From: Gammaproteobacteria bacterium
GTDB taxonomy: Bacteria; Pseudomonadota; Gammaproteobacteria; Burkholderiales; Thiobacillaceae
NCBI GenBank assembly: GCA_018820765.1
Contig: JAHJNN010000015.1
Coordinates: forward strand, 1-64,000
Direction: 5' to 3'
DNA: 64,000 nt
Below the pieces are notes generated by a model that ran no database searches, had not been told where the DNA came from, and worked only from the letters and a program-made list of their open reading frames with translations. Below are positions 1-9,043 of this stretch, in pieces; position 1 is the first letter of the stretch, and every line of letters begins with the position of its first letter. The position numbers and the translations under genes were made by a program.

Positions 1-99
1 AGCCTGCCGGGCGGATCAGCGGCAAAGGTGTTTGAGCCCCGCTCACCTTCGAAATACAAATAAAGCGGGGCGAGTTCTTTGCCGCCCGCCCGGCAGGCT
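1..99. repeat. Stepped long palindrome (nested inverted repeats)
   Basis: Perfect 14-bp arms AGCCTGCCGGGCGG (1-14) / CCGCCCGGCAGGCT (86-99), inner arms CGGCAAAG (20-27)/CTTTGCCG (77-84) and GCCCCGCT (36-43)/AGCGGGGC (64-71). Confidence 0.85.
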
Positions 100-152
100 C
101 GATTTCCGGGGTTTCGGGAATGAGCGGGGTCGCCTTTTCTTGGGTTACTTCG

Positions 153-176
153 ATGAACATGCCTTGGCATGTTCAT
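153..176. repeat. Perfect short hairpin ATGAACATGCC-TT-GGCATGTTCAT
   Basis: 11-bp perfect arms read directly from sequence. Confidence 0.85.
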
Positions 177-323
177 TCTTCAAGGCAGCGGCGAGGCAAG
201 CGAGGGAACCGAGCAACTAGCCGCCGGGCTACCCCCGGCCAACAGCCAGTAGTCCAGCGAAGCCAACAACTACTCAGTGGTGCTCGTGCCTCGCAACGAC
301 TTGTTCAGGCCTGACAGGCCGCG

Positions 324-1211
324 TCAGGACTCGGCGACGACGTAGCGGTTGCGCCCGTTTTGCTTGCCTTCGTACAGCGCCAGGTCGGCACGCCTGATGG
401 CGCTGGACAGATCCTCCCGCTCGCCGGCCAGCGCCAGTCCCATGGTCACGGTCAGCCTCAGGGTTTCGTCGTCGGCGATCGGCACCGGGGTGGTGCCGAT
501 GGATGCCAGGACGCGGCGCGCGGATTTGCGGGCTTCTTCGGCGGATTTGCATTTCAGCAGCCAGAGAAATTCCTCGCCGCCGTAGCGATACAGCGGTTCG
601 TCGATGCGCAGGCCCTGCTTCAGGGTGTTGGCGACGTGGCGCAAAACCAGGTCGCCCACGAGATGCCCGTAGGTGTCGTTGATCGGCTTGAAATGGTCCA
701 CATCGATCATCACCACGTACAGCAGGCTGCGGTTGCGGCGGGCCTCCTTCTGGTACAGGGCGAAATCGTTCTCGACGCTGTAGCGCAGGGGCAGCCCGGT
801 CAGTGGGTCCTGGCGCACGGCGTTGGACAGGATCAGGGTCTTGAAATTGGCCAGCAGGCTGATCAGCTCGGCCTGCGACGCCTCGAATGCATCCAGATCG
901 CTGTTCAGACCCGGCTGCCCGGCCATGACCTTGGTGCACATCGAGCGGATGGCGTCATGCATGGCCTGCTGGTGCACCGTTTCGACCCGTTGCGCGGCCT
1001 GCGCATCCAGCGCCTCGAAATCTCTCCGGCTTGCCGTGAACCAGGCGCCGAAATGGCACAGGGTATGCGCCATCGGATCGAGCACATCCTCGCCGGGGGT
1101 GGAACGCAGCACGGCGCAGCGCAGAATCCGTCGGGTCCAGTTCAGGTGCGCCTCCACCGCCGCATCGAGTTCGGCGATGAAGGTGTCGGTTTCGACGGGA
1201 AGGTCGAACAT
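324..1211 (-). CDS. Diguanylate cyclase with N-terminal CZB-like zinc-sensing domain (DgcZ-like)
   Basis: GGDEF-domain signature YRYGGEEFLWLL and DPLTGLPLR; N-terminal HLNWTRRI...CHFGAWF resembles the CZB domain. Confidence 0.85.
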   Translation of the reverse strand: MFDLPVETDTFIAELDAAVEAHLNWTRRILRCAVLRSTPGEDVLDPMAHTLCHFGAWFTASRRDFEALDAQAAQRVETVHQQAMHDAIRSMCTKVMAGQPGLNSDLDAFEASQAELISLLANFKTLILSNAVRQDPLTGLPLRYSVENDFALYQKEARRNRSLLYVVMIDVDHFKPINDTYGHLVGDLVLRHVANTLKQGLRIDEPLYRYGGEEFLWLLKCKSAEEARKSARRVLASIGTTPVPIADDETLRLTVTMGLALAGEREDLSSAIRRADLALYEGKQNGRNRYVVAES

Positions 1212-1217
1212 GAAACA

Positions 1218-2099
1218 CTACAGTTCGCGCACCACCCGAAAGCCCAGGTTGATGTCCAGTTCGTTTTCCAGCCGGCGGCAGCGGGCGGCGGCACGGCAGT
1301 CGGCGGCGCCGTCGAACCAGGAGCCGCCCTTGGTGACGACGGCCTGCGGGCTGCCGGCCGCCGGGTGTTCCGGCGCGGTGGCATGATCGCGGGTCCAGGG
1401 GCTGGCGGTGAATTCCCACACATTGCCCACCATGTCGAAGAGGCCCCAGCGGTTGGGGCGCAGTCCACCGACTCCCTTGGCGCCGCAGCGGGCAAAGCGG
1501 TCGGCCAGCGGGCGCTGGCATTTGGGCTGGTTCGGATCCAGTCCCTTGTTCGGGTTGTAGACCGCGTCGTCCGGGCCGATCTGGTCGCCGTAGGGGTAGG
1601 CCGTGGCGGCGCCGGCGCGGCAGGCATATTCCCATTCCTGTTCGGTGGGCAGACGATAGCGCTGGCCCGTCTCGCGCGACAGCCAGGCGCAGTAATCCTG
1701 CGCATCGGTCTGCCGGACGTCGATCGCCGGCATGCGGCCCGACAGCCACAGCAATTCCTCGCGCGGCTGCCAGCCGGTGGCGCGGGCGTAGGCTTCGAAC
1801 TCTTCCGTAGTGACCGGATTCACCCCCATCGCAAAATCGCGCTCGATGATTGCGGACCGGCGCGGACGCTCCTGTTCGGGCGCCGCTTCCTCCGGCGCCG
1901 CGCCGTATTCGAACGTGCCCGCCGGAATGACGGCAAGCTCGGGCGCCGCCGCGCCGCTGGACAGACGATCGTGAAAACGGGGATCCGCCAGACCGGAGGC
2001 CTGCGCGGCCTGAACCTGAAGGGCGATCAACTCGCTCTCGCGGAGGGTGAACGTGTCGGGCACTGCAACGGAGCTGGCGTCAGGATTCATCGTGGTCAC
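1218..2099 (-). CDS. SUMF1/formylglycine-generating-enzyme-fold protein
   Basis: IPAGTFEYG, RLPTEQEWEYACRAG, NRWGLFDMVGNVWEF, GGSWFDG, GFRVVREL motifs. Confidence 0.85.
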   Translation of the reverse strand: MTTMNPDASSVAVPDTFTLRESELIALQVQAAQASGLADPRFHDRLSSGAAAPELAVIPAGTFEYGAAPEEAAPEQERPRRSAIIERDFAMGVNPVTTEEFEAYARATGWQPREELLWLSGRMPAIDVRQTDAQDYCAWLSRETGQRYRLPTEQEWEYACRAGAATAYPYGDQIGPDDAVYNPNKGLDPNQPKCQRPLADRFARCGAKGVGGLRPNRWGLFDMVGNVWEFTASPWTRDHATAPEHPAAGSPQAVVTKGGSWFDGAADCRAAARCRRLENELDINLGFRVVREL

Positions 2100-2239
2100 G
2101 GTCGAGTGGAAGGTTTTTTGATTATGCCACTACCGGCCCGTAGCGAAAGCGGGTGCAGCGCGCGGGCCACGCCGTCGCGCGTGCCGGTTCGCCTTTGTGC
2201 TTTAATCGCAGCGGGATCGGGATCTGAGGGAGACAAGGC

Positions 2240-4066
2240 ATGAGCCCCGAGCAGTTGCTCATCGTCGGCATTCTGTGCGCGACCGTCGGCCTGTTTTTGT
2301 GGGGCCGCTGGCGCCACGACATGGTGGCGGCAGCGGCGCTGCTGGCCTGCGTGTTCACCGGCCTGGTGCCGTATGGAAACGCTTTCGCCGGCTTCGCCCA
2401 TCCGGCCGTCATCACCGTGGCCTGCGTGCTGGTGCTGAGCCACGGCCTGCAGGTCTCGGGCGCGGTTGATGCGCTGACGCGCCGCGTGCTGCCCGCCAAG
2501 TCCGGGCCGACGCTGTCGATTCTCATGCTCACTACGCTGGTGGCGCTGCTGTCCGCCTTCATGAACAACGTCGGCGCGCTGGCGCTGCTGATCCCGGTGG
2601 CGATGCAGCTCGCCACGCGGCTGAACCTGCCGCCCGGCAAGTTGCTGATGCCGCTTGCCTTCGGTTCCATCCTCGGCGGCACCACGACGCTGATCGGCAC
2701 GCCGACCAACCTCATCGTTTCCGGCCTGCGCGACGAGGCCGGGCTTGGCGGCTTCGACATGTTCGACTTCACCCCGGTCGGGCTTGCGCTCACGGCACTG
2801 GGTGTGGTCTTCATCGGCCTTATCGGCTGGCGCCTGGTGCCGGCGCGCGCTCAGGCCGGCACCGAAAGTTTCGATACCGGAGCCTACCTCACCGAGGCGC
2901 GAGTGCCCGAGGGCAGCAAGGCTGCCGGCATGAAACTGCGCGAGATCGAGACGGCGCTGGAGGAAGCGGAGGCGCAGATCGTCGGCTTGGTGCGCAACGA
3001 GGTGCAGATGCTGGCGCCGAATCCCGGTCGCTACGTGCATGCCGGCGATATCCTGATCATCGAGGCCGAGGCCGAGACGCTCGCCAATGCCCTGTCCAGC
3101 CTTGGTCTGGTGCTGGAGCAGGCGCGACACCAGGCGAAAAAGGAGGAAGCCGCAGACCCGGTCGCAGAGGAGGACGCGGAGAAAGAGAAGGAAAAGGCCC
3201 CGCCGTCCGACGAGATCGTGCTGGTGGAACTGGCGATCCTGCCGACCTCCGGGTTGCTCGAACGCACGCCCAGCGATATCCAGCTGCGCAGCCGTTTCGG
3301 CATCAATCTGCTCGCCGTATCGAGCCAGGGGCAGCGCAGCCGGGCCCGTCTGCGTACCTATCGCTTCAAGGCGGGCGACGTGCTGATGATGCAGGGAACA
3401 CCGGAAGCCATTGCCGAATTCGCCGGCGCCGCCAGCTGCGTGCCGCTGGCCGAACGCGCGCTGCGCATTCCCGACCGGCGCAAGGCCATCACCGCGAGCG
3501 TCATCATGGGGCTGGCGGTGGCCGCGGCGGCGGTCGGTCTGCTGCCGATCGCCGTCGCCTTTGCCGCCGGCGTCCTCGCCTCGATGGTGCTGCGCACGGT
3601 GCCGCCGCGTTCGGTGTACGAAGCCGTGGACTGGCCGGTCATCGTGCTGCTCGGCTCGCTGATCCCGGTGGCGGCGGCAATGCAGAGCACCGGCACGGCC
3701 GACCTGATCGCCCGTTTCCTGCTCGAAAGCGTCGCGCAGGGCCATGCGATTCTCGCGCTGGCAGTGATCCTGGTGGTCACGATGACGCTGTCGGACCTGA
3801 TGAACAATGCCGCGACCGCGGCGGTGATGTGCCCGATCGCGCTGGGCGCGGCCGGCCGTTTGGACGCCAACCCGGACACCTTCCTGATGGCGGTGGCGAT
3901 AGGCGCATCCTGCGCGTTTCTCACGCCGATCGGGCACCAGAACAACACCCTGATCCTGGGCCCGGGGGGCTTCCGCTTCGGCGACTACTGGCGGCTCGGC
4001 TTGCCGCTCGAGATCCTGTTGGTGGCGGTCAGCATCCCGATGCTGCTGTGGGTGTGGCCGCTGTGA
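2240..4066 (+). CDS. SLC13-family anion permease with central TrkA_C (RCK_C) domains
   Basis: Multi-TM protein with FGSILGGTTTLIGTPTNLIVSG and PIGHQNNTLILGPGGFRFGDYWRLGLPLE; hydrophilic central RCK_C-like region. Confidence 0.88.
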   Translation: MSPEQLLIVGILCATVGLFLWGRWRHDMVAAAALLACVFTGLVPYGNAFAGFAHPAVITVACVLVLSHGLQVSGAVDALTRRVLPAKSGPTLSILMLTTLVALLSAFMNNVGALALLIPVAMQLATRLNLPPGKLLMPLAFGSILGGTTTLIGTPTNLIVSGLRDEAGLGGFDMFDFTPVGLALTALGVVFIGLIGWRLVPARAQAGTESFDTGAYLTEARVPEGSKAAGMKLREIETALEEAEAQIVGLVRNEVQMLAPNPGRYVHAGDILIIEAEAETLANALSSLGLVLEQARHQAKKEEAADPVAEEDAEKEKEKAPPSDEIVLVELAILPTSGLLERTPSDIQLRSRFGINLLAVSSQGQRSRARLRTYRFKAGDVLMMQGTPEAIAEFAGAASCVPLAERALRIPDRRKAITASVIMGLAVAAAAVGLLPIAVAFAAGVLASMVLRTVPPRSVYEAVDWPVIVLLGSLIPVAAAMQSTGTADLIARFLLESVAQGHAILALAVILVVTMTLSDLMNNAATAAVMCPIALGAAGRLDANPDTFLMAVAIGASCAFLTPIGHQNNTLILGPGGFRFGDYWRLGLPLEILLVAVSIPMLLWVWPL

Positions 4067-4384
4067 ATCGGCACCGGGCGATGCGGAACCGGCGGAGCCG
4101 CACCCATCCGGTCGCCCGCTTCGGCTGCCGCCGGTATCGCTCGTCTGGCTGACCTGGGGCCTGCTCGCCAGCCTGCCGGCGGTGATGATCGACGAGCTGA
4201 TGCGCGACTTCGGCATTGCCGCCACCCTGCTCGGCAATCTCTCCGCCATTTATTTTATTTCTACACCTACGCGAGACCCATTGCCGCCTGCGCTTCGACT
4301 CGGACGGTTGAAGCGATCGTCCGCCGTCTCCGCGCGACGGGTGGCCATGCGCCAATGTCCAATGGGGGTGACTTCGCTTGTCCT

Positions 4385-4412
4385 TAAAAACACACCCTGC
4401 CGAAGCAGGGTG
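4385..4412 (-). terminator. Rho-independent terminator of the CHRD/PEP-CTERM gene
   Basis: Minus strand CACCCTGC-TTCG-GCAGGGTG followed by TGTTTTT. Confidence 0.8.
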
Positions 4413-4433
4413 GGCTTCGTCAAACGTTTTCAG

Positions 4434-5027
4434 TCAAGCCCGCTTGCGCCGGCTCCAGCCGAGGCCGGCGAGACCGAGACCTGCGAGGGCAAGCGTCGCG
4501 GGCTCGGGGACGGCCGCGAGAAATCCGCGGATTTCGCCGCCCGGCGCAAAGCTGGTGTGAATGTTGAAATAGGCCTGTCCGCCGTCGAGCCCGGCAATCA
4601 GCGCGGACTCCGCGCCTGCCGCGGTGCCGCCGCCAAAGGTGGCGAATGCCCCCGTATAGTTCGCGAGATCGGTGAGGTCGATCACGGCGGCGTACGCGCC
4701 CGCGGTCACGCCGGCCGGGAAGCCGGGGAGGGTGCCGGGGGTGACCGCCACGCCGACAACGCCGTCGTTCGGCAGCGTCGTGCAGCAGTGGATGTGGGCG
4801 GCGGTCGTGGTGCCGATCAGATCCGCCCAGCTGGCCGAGATCGCGAGCGTGTGGGCGAGCGAATCGTAATCGACGGTGGCGAAGCCGGTGGCCGGCGAGG
4901 CGTTGGGCGGATCTTCCGCCGCCCCGCTCAGCGACGCCTGGTAGGTGATGATGCTGGCGTGACTCGGCAACGCGAAGGGGAGCAGTGAGACGGCGGCGAT
5001 TGCAGCCAGGCGGGCAACTCGTGTCAT
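4434..5027 (-). CDS. CHRD-domain protein with C-terminal PEP-CTERM sorting signal
   Basis: Start taken at MTRVARLAAIAAV (signal peptide); C-terminus VPEPATLALAGLGLAGLGWSRRKRA. Confidence 0.8.
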   Translation of the reverse strand: MTRVARLAAIAAVSLLPFALPSHASIITYQASLSGAAEDPPNASPATGFATVDYDSLAHTLAISASWADLIGTTTAAHIHCCTTLPNDGVVGVAVTPGTLPGFPAGVTAGAYAAVIDLTDLANYTGAFATFGGGTAAGAESALIAGLDGGQAYFNIHTSFAPGGEIRGFLAAVPEPATLALAGLGLAGLGWSRRKRA

Positions 5028-5239
5028 GGCGGGTCTCCTATGACAGGGCAGGGATGAACACCCACCGGCGCATCGACGGCATCGAGCCGGCAGATTGCGG
5101 CCGATGCAAGTTCCGTGCGCATCCCCGGGGCCTTGCTGCATTCAATCAAGAAAACAAAGCCTTATGCTGCGCAACGACGCGGGGCGCGGTCGGCGCCGCC
5201 ATCGAACTGTAAAAGTTTTCGACAACGGGGCGATGCCGT

Positions 5240-7060
5240 TCAGGGCCTGACCCGAATCACCGTTCCCTCGCGCCGCGCGTCCGCCGCCCCAAGGTGTTCG
5301 CCGACCGCGCGATCGATGACGATGCCCTGCACCGAGCCGATCGTTTCCTTGCAGGCGTCGGTTCCCGTTTCACCCAGCCCCGCATGTCCCTGGCTTCGCA
5401 AGGCATCCTGCGCGGCGATGCCGAAACGCGGCCGCATGAAATCCTGTCCCCCTTCGCAGCTCACCTTGCCGGCCGCGTGGGTCACCGACAGGCGTGGCGC
5501 GTCGATCGCCTGCTGCATCGTCATGCCGTGGTCGACGAGGTTGAGCGTGACGTTCAGAACCGAATTGATGATGGTGGCGCCGCCGGGCGAGCCATAGGCG
5601 GCGACGGGCTTGCCGTCCCTGAACAACAGCGTCGGCGCCATGCTGGAGCGCGGGCGTTTTCCGGGGGCGACGTCGTTGGCGCCGGGGTTGCCTGCGGCGG
5701 CGTCGGCGGCGGGCAGGAAGTTGAAATCGGTCAGCTCGTTGTTGAGCAGGAAGCCGTAGCCGGGCACGGTGATGCCCGAGCCCCAGGTGAATTCGATGGT
5801 GCTGGTGACGCTCACCACGTTGCCCCAGCGGTCGACGATGGAGAAGTGGGTGGTGTGCGGGCTTTCTTGCCTGATGCGCGACGGTGCCGGCGGCACGGCG
5901 GCGGGTTCCCAGGGCGCGGGGTCGCCTGCCTGCGGTGTTTCCATGCGTTGGCCGGCTTTGATCAGCGCCGCGCGCGGGGCCAGGTACTCGGGATGCAGCA
6001 GGCCGTGTCGCGGCACCGGCGCGGCATCGTCGTCGCCGATCCACACCGCGCGGTCGGCAAACGCCAGCCGCATCGCCTCGATCATGACGTGCAGGGTTTT
6101 CGGGCTGCCGAAGCCGTAGCCCTGCGCGGCGTCGCCCAGCGGAAAACGCTCCAGCAGGCCCAGCATCTGCAGGAGGGTGAGTCCGCCGGACGAGGGCGGC
6201 GGCATGCCCGCCAGCGTCCAGCCGCGGTAACGGCCGATCAGGGGTTCGCGGAGGGCCACCCGGTATTGCGCAAGATCGGCCAGCGTCATGCGGCCTTTTC
6301 CGGCGTCGCCCAGTTCGCTGCGCGTACGCTGCTGCGCTTTGACGATGGCGCGGGCAATCTCGCCGCGATAGAAAGTGTCCGCGCCCTTCGCTGCAATGCG
6401 TTTGAGGGTTCCGGCGAGTTCGGGCTGCACCAGCCAGTCGCCTTCGGCGAGCGGCACGCCGCCGGGGCGGAAGATCGCGGCGGTCTCGGGATGGCGTTGC
6501 GTGCGCCCGCCGTCGTTGGCGATGTCGGCGGCGAGAAAGCGGTTGACGCGAAAGCCGCGCTCGGCGAGTTCGATCGCCGGTGCCAGCGTGTCGGCCAGCG
6601 TCTTCGTGCCCCAGCGTTTGAGCGCGGTGTCGACGCCGCGCACGGTGCCCGGCACGCCGACTGCAAGCCCGCTGGTCGAGGCGAGAGGAAAGGACATCGG
6701 CAGGCCGTCGGGCGCGAACATGTCGGCGCTGGCTTTCGTCGGCGCGCGTTCGCGCGAATCGACGATGAAGGTCTCATTGGCTTTGGCGAGATGCACCAGC
6801 ATGAAAGCGCCGCCGCCGATGCCGGACGATTGCGGCTCCACCACGTTCAGCGCGAACTGCACCGCGGCGGCGGCATCGATGGCATTGCCGCCCGCCGCCA
6901 GTATGCGCGCGCCGGCGGCGGCCGCGGCCGGATGCGATACCGCCACCACGCCGTCGGGCGAGGCGGCGAGCACCGAGGAGGAAAACAGGCAGAGCGCGAG
7001 CCAGCGCGTGCAGGGCGAGCGGAGGGACATGGACGTCATCGCGAATCGGGTGAGGCCCAA
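5240..7060 (-). CDS. ggt: Gamma-glutamyltransferase
   Basis: TTHFSIVDRWGNVVSVTSTIEFTWGSG, NPGANDVAPGKRPRSSMAPTLL, SPGGATIINSVLNV. Confidence 0.92.
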   Translation of the reverse strand: MGLTRFAMTSMSLRSPCTRWLALCLFSSSVLAASPDGVVAVSHPAAAAAGARILAAGGNAIDAAAAVQFALNVVEPQSSGIGGGAFMLVHLAKANETFIVDSRERAPTKASADMFAPDGLPMSFPLASTSGLAVGVPGTVRGVDTALKRWGTKTLADTLAPAIELAERGFRVNRFLAADIANDGGRTQRHPETAAIFRPGGVPLAEGDWLVQPELAGTLKRIAAKGADTFYRGEIARAIVKAQQRTRSELGDAGKGRMTLADLAQYRVALREPLIGRYRGWTLAGMPPPSSGGLTLLQMLGLLERFPLGDAAQGYGFGSPKTLHVMIEAMRLAFADRAVWIGDDDAAPVPRHGLLHPEYLAPRAALIKAGQRMETPQAGDPAPWEPAAVPPAPSRIRQESPHTTHFSIVDRWGNVVSVTSTIEFTWGSGITVPGYGFLLNNELTDFNFLPAADAAAGNPGANDVAPGKRPRSSMAPTLLFRDGKPVAAYGSPGGATIINSVLNVTLNLVDHGMTMQQAIDAPRLSVTHAAGKVSCEGGQDFMRPRFGIAAQDALRSQGHAGLGETGTDACKETIGSVQGIVIDRAVGEHLGAADARREGTVIRVRP

Positions 7061-7132
7061 GCCTGCCCCGGTTTGGCCGCGTGCGTCAATGCCGGCGGAT
7101 CAGGTGGGCGGGCCGTGCGGCCCGCCCCGGGC

Positions 7133-8014
7133 TTACTGCTTGAGGATTTGCATCTCGGTGCGGCGGTTGCTTTGGCGGCCTTCGAGGGTGGCGTTGCTCG
7201 TCATCGGCTGCAGTTCGCCATAGCCCTTGGCGGTCAGCTGTTCCGGCGCGACGCCCTTGCCGATCAGGTAATCGCGCACGGCATTCGCGCGCCGTTCGGA
7301 CAGGCCCTGGTTGTATCGCTCGGTGCCGATGTTGCAGGTGTGGCCGGCCATCTCGGCGACCAGCGTGGGATAGCGCGTGAAGATCCGCGCCACCTCGTCG
7401 AGGACGCGGGCCGAGTCCGGGGTGATCACGGACGAGTCGAAGGCGAACCAGACGCCCTTGAGTTCGCTCGCGTCGACCAGCGGGCAGCCGGTATGGTCGA
7501 CCCGGGCGCCGGGCGGGGTGTCCGGACACTTGTCGAGGCGGTCGGGCACGCCGTCGCCGTCGCTGTCGGCATCGACCGGTGCCGCAGGCATGGCTTTGGC
7601 CGGCGGCGTGGCGGGCGGCGGGGGTTCGCAGCCCTGCTCGTCGACCTTGGCGCCCTTGGGCGTGTCGGGGCATTTGTCAAGGTAATCGGGCACGCCGTCG
7701 CCGTCGCTGTCGGGCGGGCAGCCTTTCTCGTCCACCGCAACACCCTTCGGCGTTCCCGGGCAGTCGTCGCGATGGTCCGGCACGCCGTCGCCGTCGGTGT
7801 CGGTCGGCTGGCACAGCAGCGCACCCAGAAGGCCGCCGACCACGGCGCCGGCCCCGGCGGTGGCGGCGTCTGCCGTGGCGCCGATTCCGGCGCCCGCCAC
7901 GGCGCCCACGGCGATGCAGGTTTTCTTGTCTTGCCACCAGTTGCTGTCCGCCATGGCATGGCCGGTAGCAAAGAGGGGAATCAGGAAGGAAAGAATCAGG
8001 CTCCAGCGTCGCAT
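7133..8014 (-). CDS. OmpA-family protein with glycine-zipper and thrombospondin type-3 repeats
   Basis: Three DSDGDGVPDxxDxCPxTPxG repeats; C-terminal MAGHTCNIGTERYNQGLSERRANAVRDYL OmpA motif. Confidence 0.88.
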   Translation of the reverse strand: MRRWSLILSFLIPLFATGHAMADSNWWQDKKTCIAVGAVAGAGIGATADAATAGAGAVVGGLLGALLCQPTDTDGDGVPDHRDDCPGTPKGVAVDEKGCPPDSDGDGVPDYLDKCPDTPKGAKVDEQGCEPPPPATPPAKAMPAAPVDADSDGDGVPDRLDKCPDTPPGARVDHTGCPLVDASELKGVWFAFDSSVITPDSARVLDEVARIFTRYPTLVAEMAGHTCNIGTERYNQGLSERRANAVRDYLIGKGVAPEQLTAKGYGELQPMTSNATLEGRQSNRRTEMQILKQ

Positions 8015-8094
8015 GTCGGGCTCCCGGTTTGGATATCGATTTCCACTATAGATAACGCCGTGGATTGTGGGGCGACGCGCAACAGGGCGAGCGG

Positions 8095-8775
8095 TTAATG
8101 TCCGGGTTCGAACACCCGGGCCACATTCTCCACCAGGCTGGCCATGGGGCGCTCGCACCGGGCGTCCTGAACCAGCGCCGCATCCACGCACCCCTGACTC
8201 CGGAATGCCTGGATGACATGGCGTTTCACGCTACGCGCCGACAGCGCTTGTGCAAGGTCCACGACCTCGGCGTCTGCCAGCAGGGCCGGATGCACCGTGG
8301 TGCGGATTTCGTGCTCGACGCCGGACGCCAGCACGGCGTCGAGGCTGGCCAGCGCAGGATCACCGCTGCCGGCGACGCCGGTGATGCGCGCGTAATCGGC
8401 GAACGGTGCTTTCGCATCCAGCCCCACCCAATCGACCAGCGGCAGCAGCTCGGCGAGCCGGCGCGGATAGGCGCCGCCGGTGTGCAGGCCGACCTTGAAG
8501 CCGAGCGCGCGCACCTCGCGCATCGCGTCGGCCAGTTCGGGCTGCAGCGTCGGCTCGCCGCCGGAAAACACCACGCCGTCGAGCAGGCCCCGGCGCCGGC
8601 GCAAGAAGGCCAGCACGTCGTCCCAGGGGATTTCGTTTTCGCTGCGCGGAGGAATCAGGTGCGGGTTGTGGCAATAGCGGCAGCGCCACGGGCAGCCCTG
8701 GCAGAACACCACCGCGGCCAGCATGCCCGGCCAGTCGGCGGTGGACAACGGGGTCAGGCCGCCGACGCGCAGCAT
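8095..8775 (-). CDS. nrdG: Anaerobic ribonucleoside-triphosphate reductase activating protein
   Basis: Radical SAM CxxxCxxC ([17 protein letters not shown]); start taken at [12 protein letters not shown], because the upstream extension to 8838 translates a repeat element. Confidence 0.87.
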   Translation of the reverse strand: MLRVGGLTPLSTADWPGMLAAVVFCQGCPWRCRYCHNPHLIPPRSENEIPWDDVLAFLRRRRGLLDGVVFSGGEPTLQPELADAMREVRALGFKVGLHTGGAYPRRLAELLPLVDWVGLDAKAPFADYARITGVAGSGDPALASLDAVLASGVEHEIRTTVHPALLADAEVVDLAQALSARSVKRHVIQAFRSQGCVDAALVQDARCERPMASLVENVARVFEPGH

Positions 8776-8776
8776 C

Positions 8777-8834
8777 GTAGGAGCGCCTTCCAAGGCGCGA
8801 TAGCCGGCAATCGCGGCCTGGAGGCCGCTCCTAC
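8777..8834. repeat. REP-like palindrome GTAGGAGCGCCTTCC...GGAGGCCGCTCCTAC
   Basis: Inverted arms GTAGGAGC (8777-8784) / GCTCCTAC (8827-8834) with further internal pairing. Confidence 0.8.
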
Positions 8835-8851
8835 CCATGCCGTTACCGGCA

Positions 8852-9028
8852 TCAGGCCAACCTGCAACGGCCTTCGACGAAGAACTGGCGCTCGCGGTGC
8901 TCGCTCTTCTTACCCTTGTTGAAGCTGGTCACCGGGCGGTGGTAGCCCATCACGCGGGTCCACACTTCGCAGCGGGTGCGTTCCTCGTCCTTGAGGGTCA
9001 GCTGGGTCGGTACGGTCATGTCGTTCAT
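8852..9028 (-). CDS. Stand-alone glycyl-radical tail domain of class III ribonucleotide reductase (split NrdD C-terminus)
   Basis: Manual translation [67 protein letters not shown] resembles the NrdD glycyl-radical loop; AGGAG Shine-Dalgarno precedes ATG. Absent from the supplied ORF track because it is under 60 aa. Confidence 0.82.
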   Translation of the reverse strand: MNDMTVPTQLTLKDEERTRCEVWTRVMGYHRPVTSFNKGKKSEHRERQFFVEGRCRLA

Positions 9029-9043
9029 TTGAGTCTCCTGGGT

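Noticed and set aside
32-314. Short plus-strand ORFs of 62 and 64 aa at the window start
   Set aside because: Lie within palindromic and repeat DNA; no RBS or family resemblance.
360-2243. 627-aa plus-strand ORF, and similar long antisense ORFs (2096-4249 -, 5294-8098 +, 8837-11119 +, 14686-16683 +, 55392-57452 +)
   Set aside because: High-GC shadow ORFs antisense to well-supported genes; Arg/Gly/Ala/His-rich composition without recognisable domains.
8776-8838. N-terminal extension of NrdG ([21 protein letters not shown])
   Set aside because: Encoded entirely by the REP-like palindrome; homology to NrdG begins at [12 protein letters not shown].
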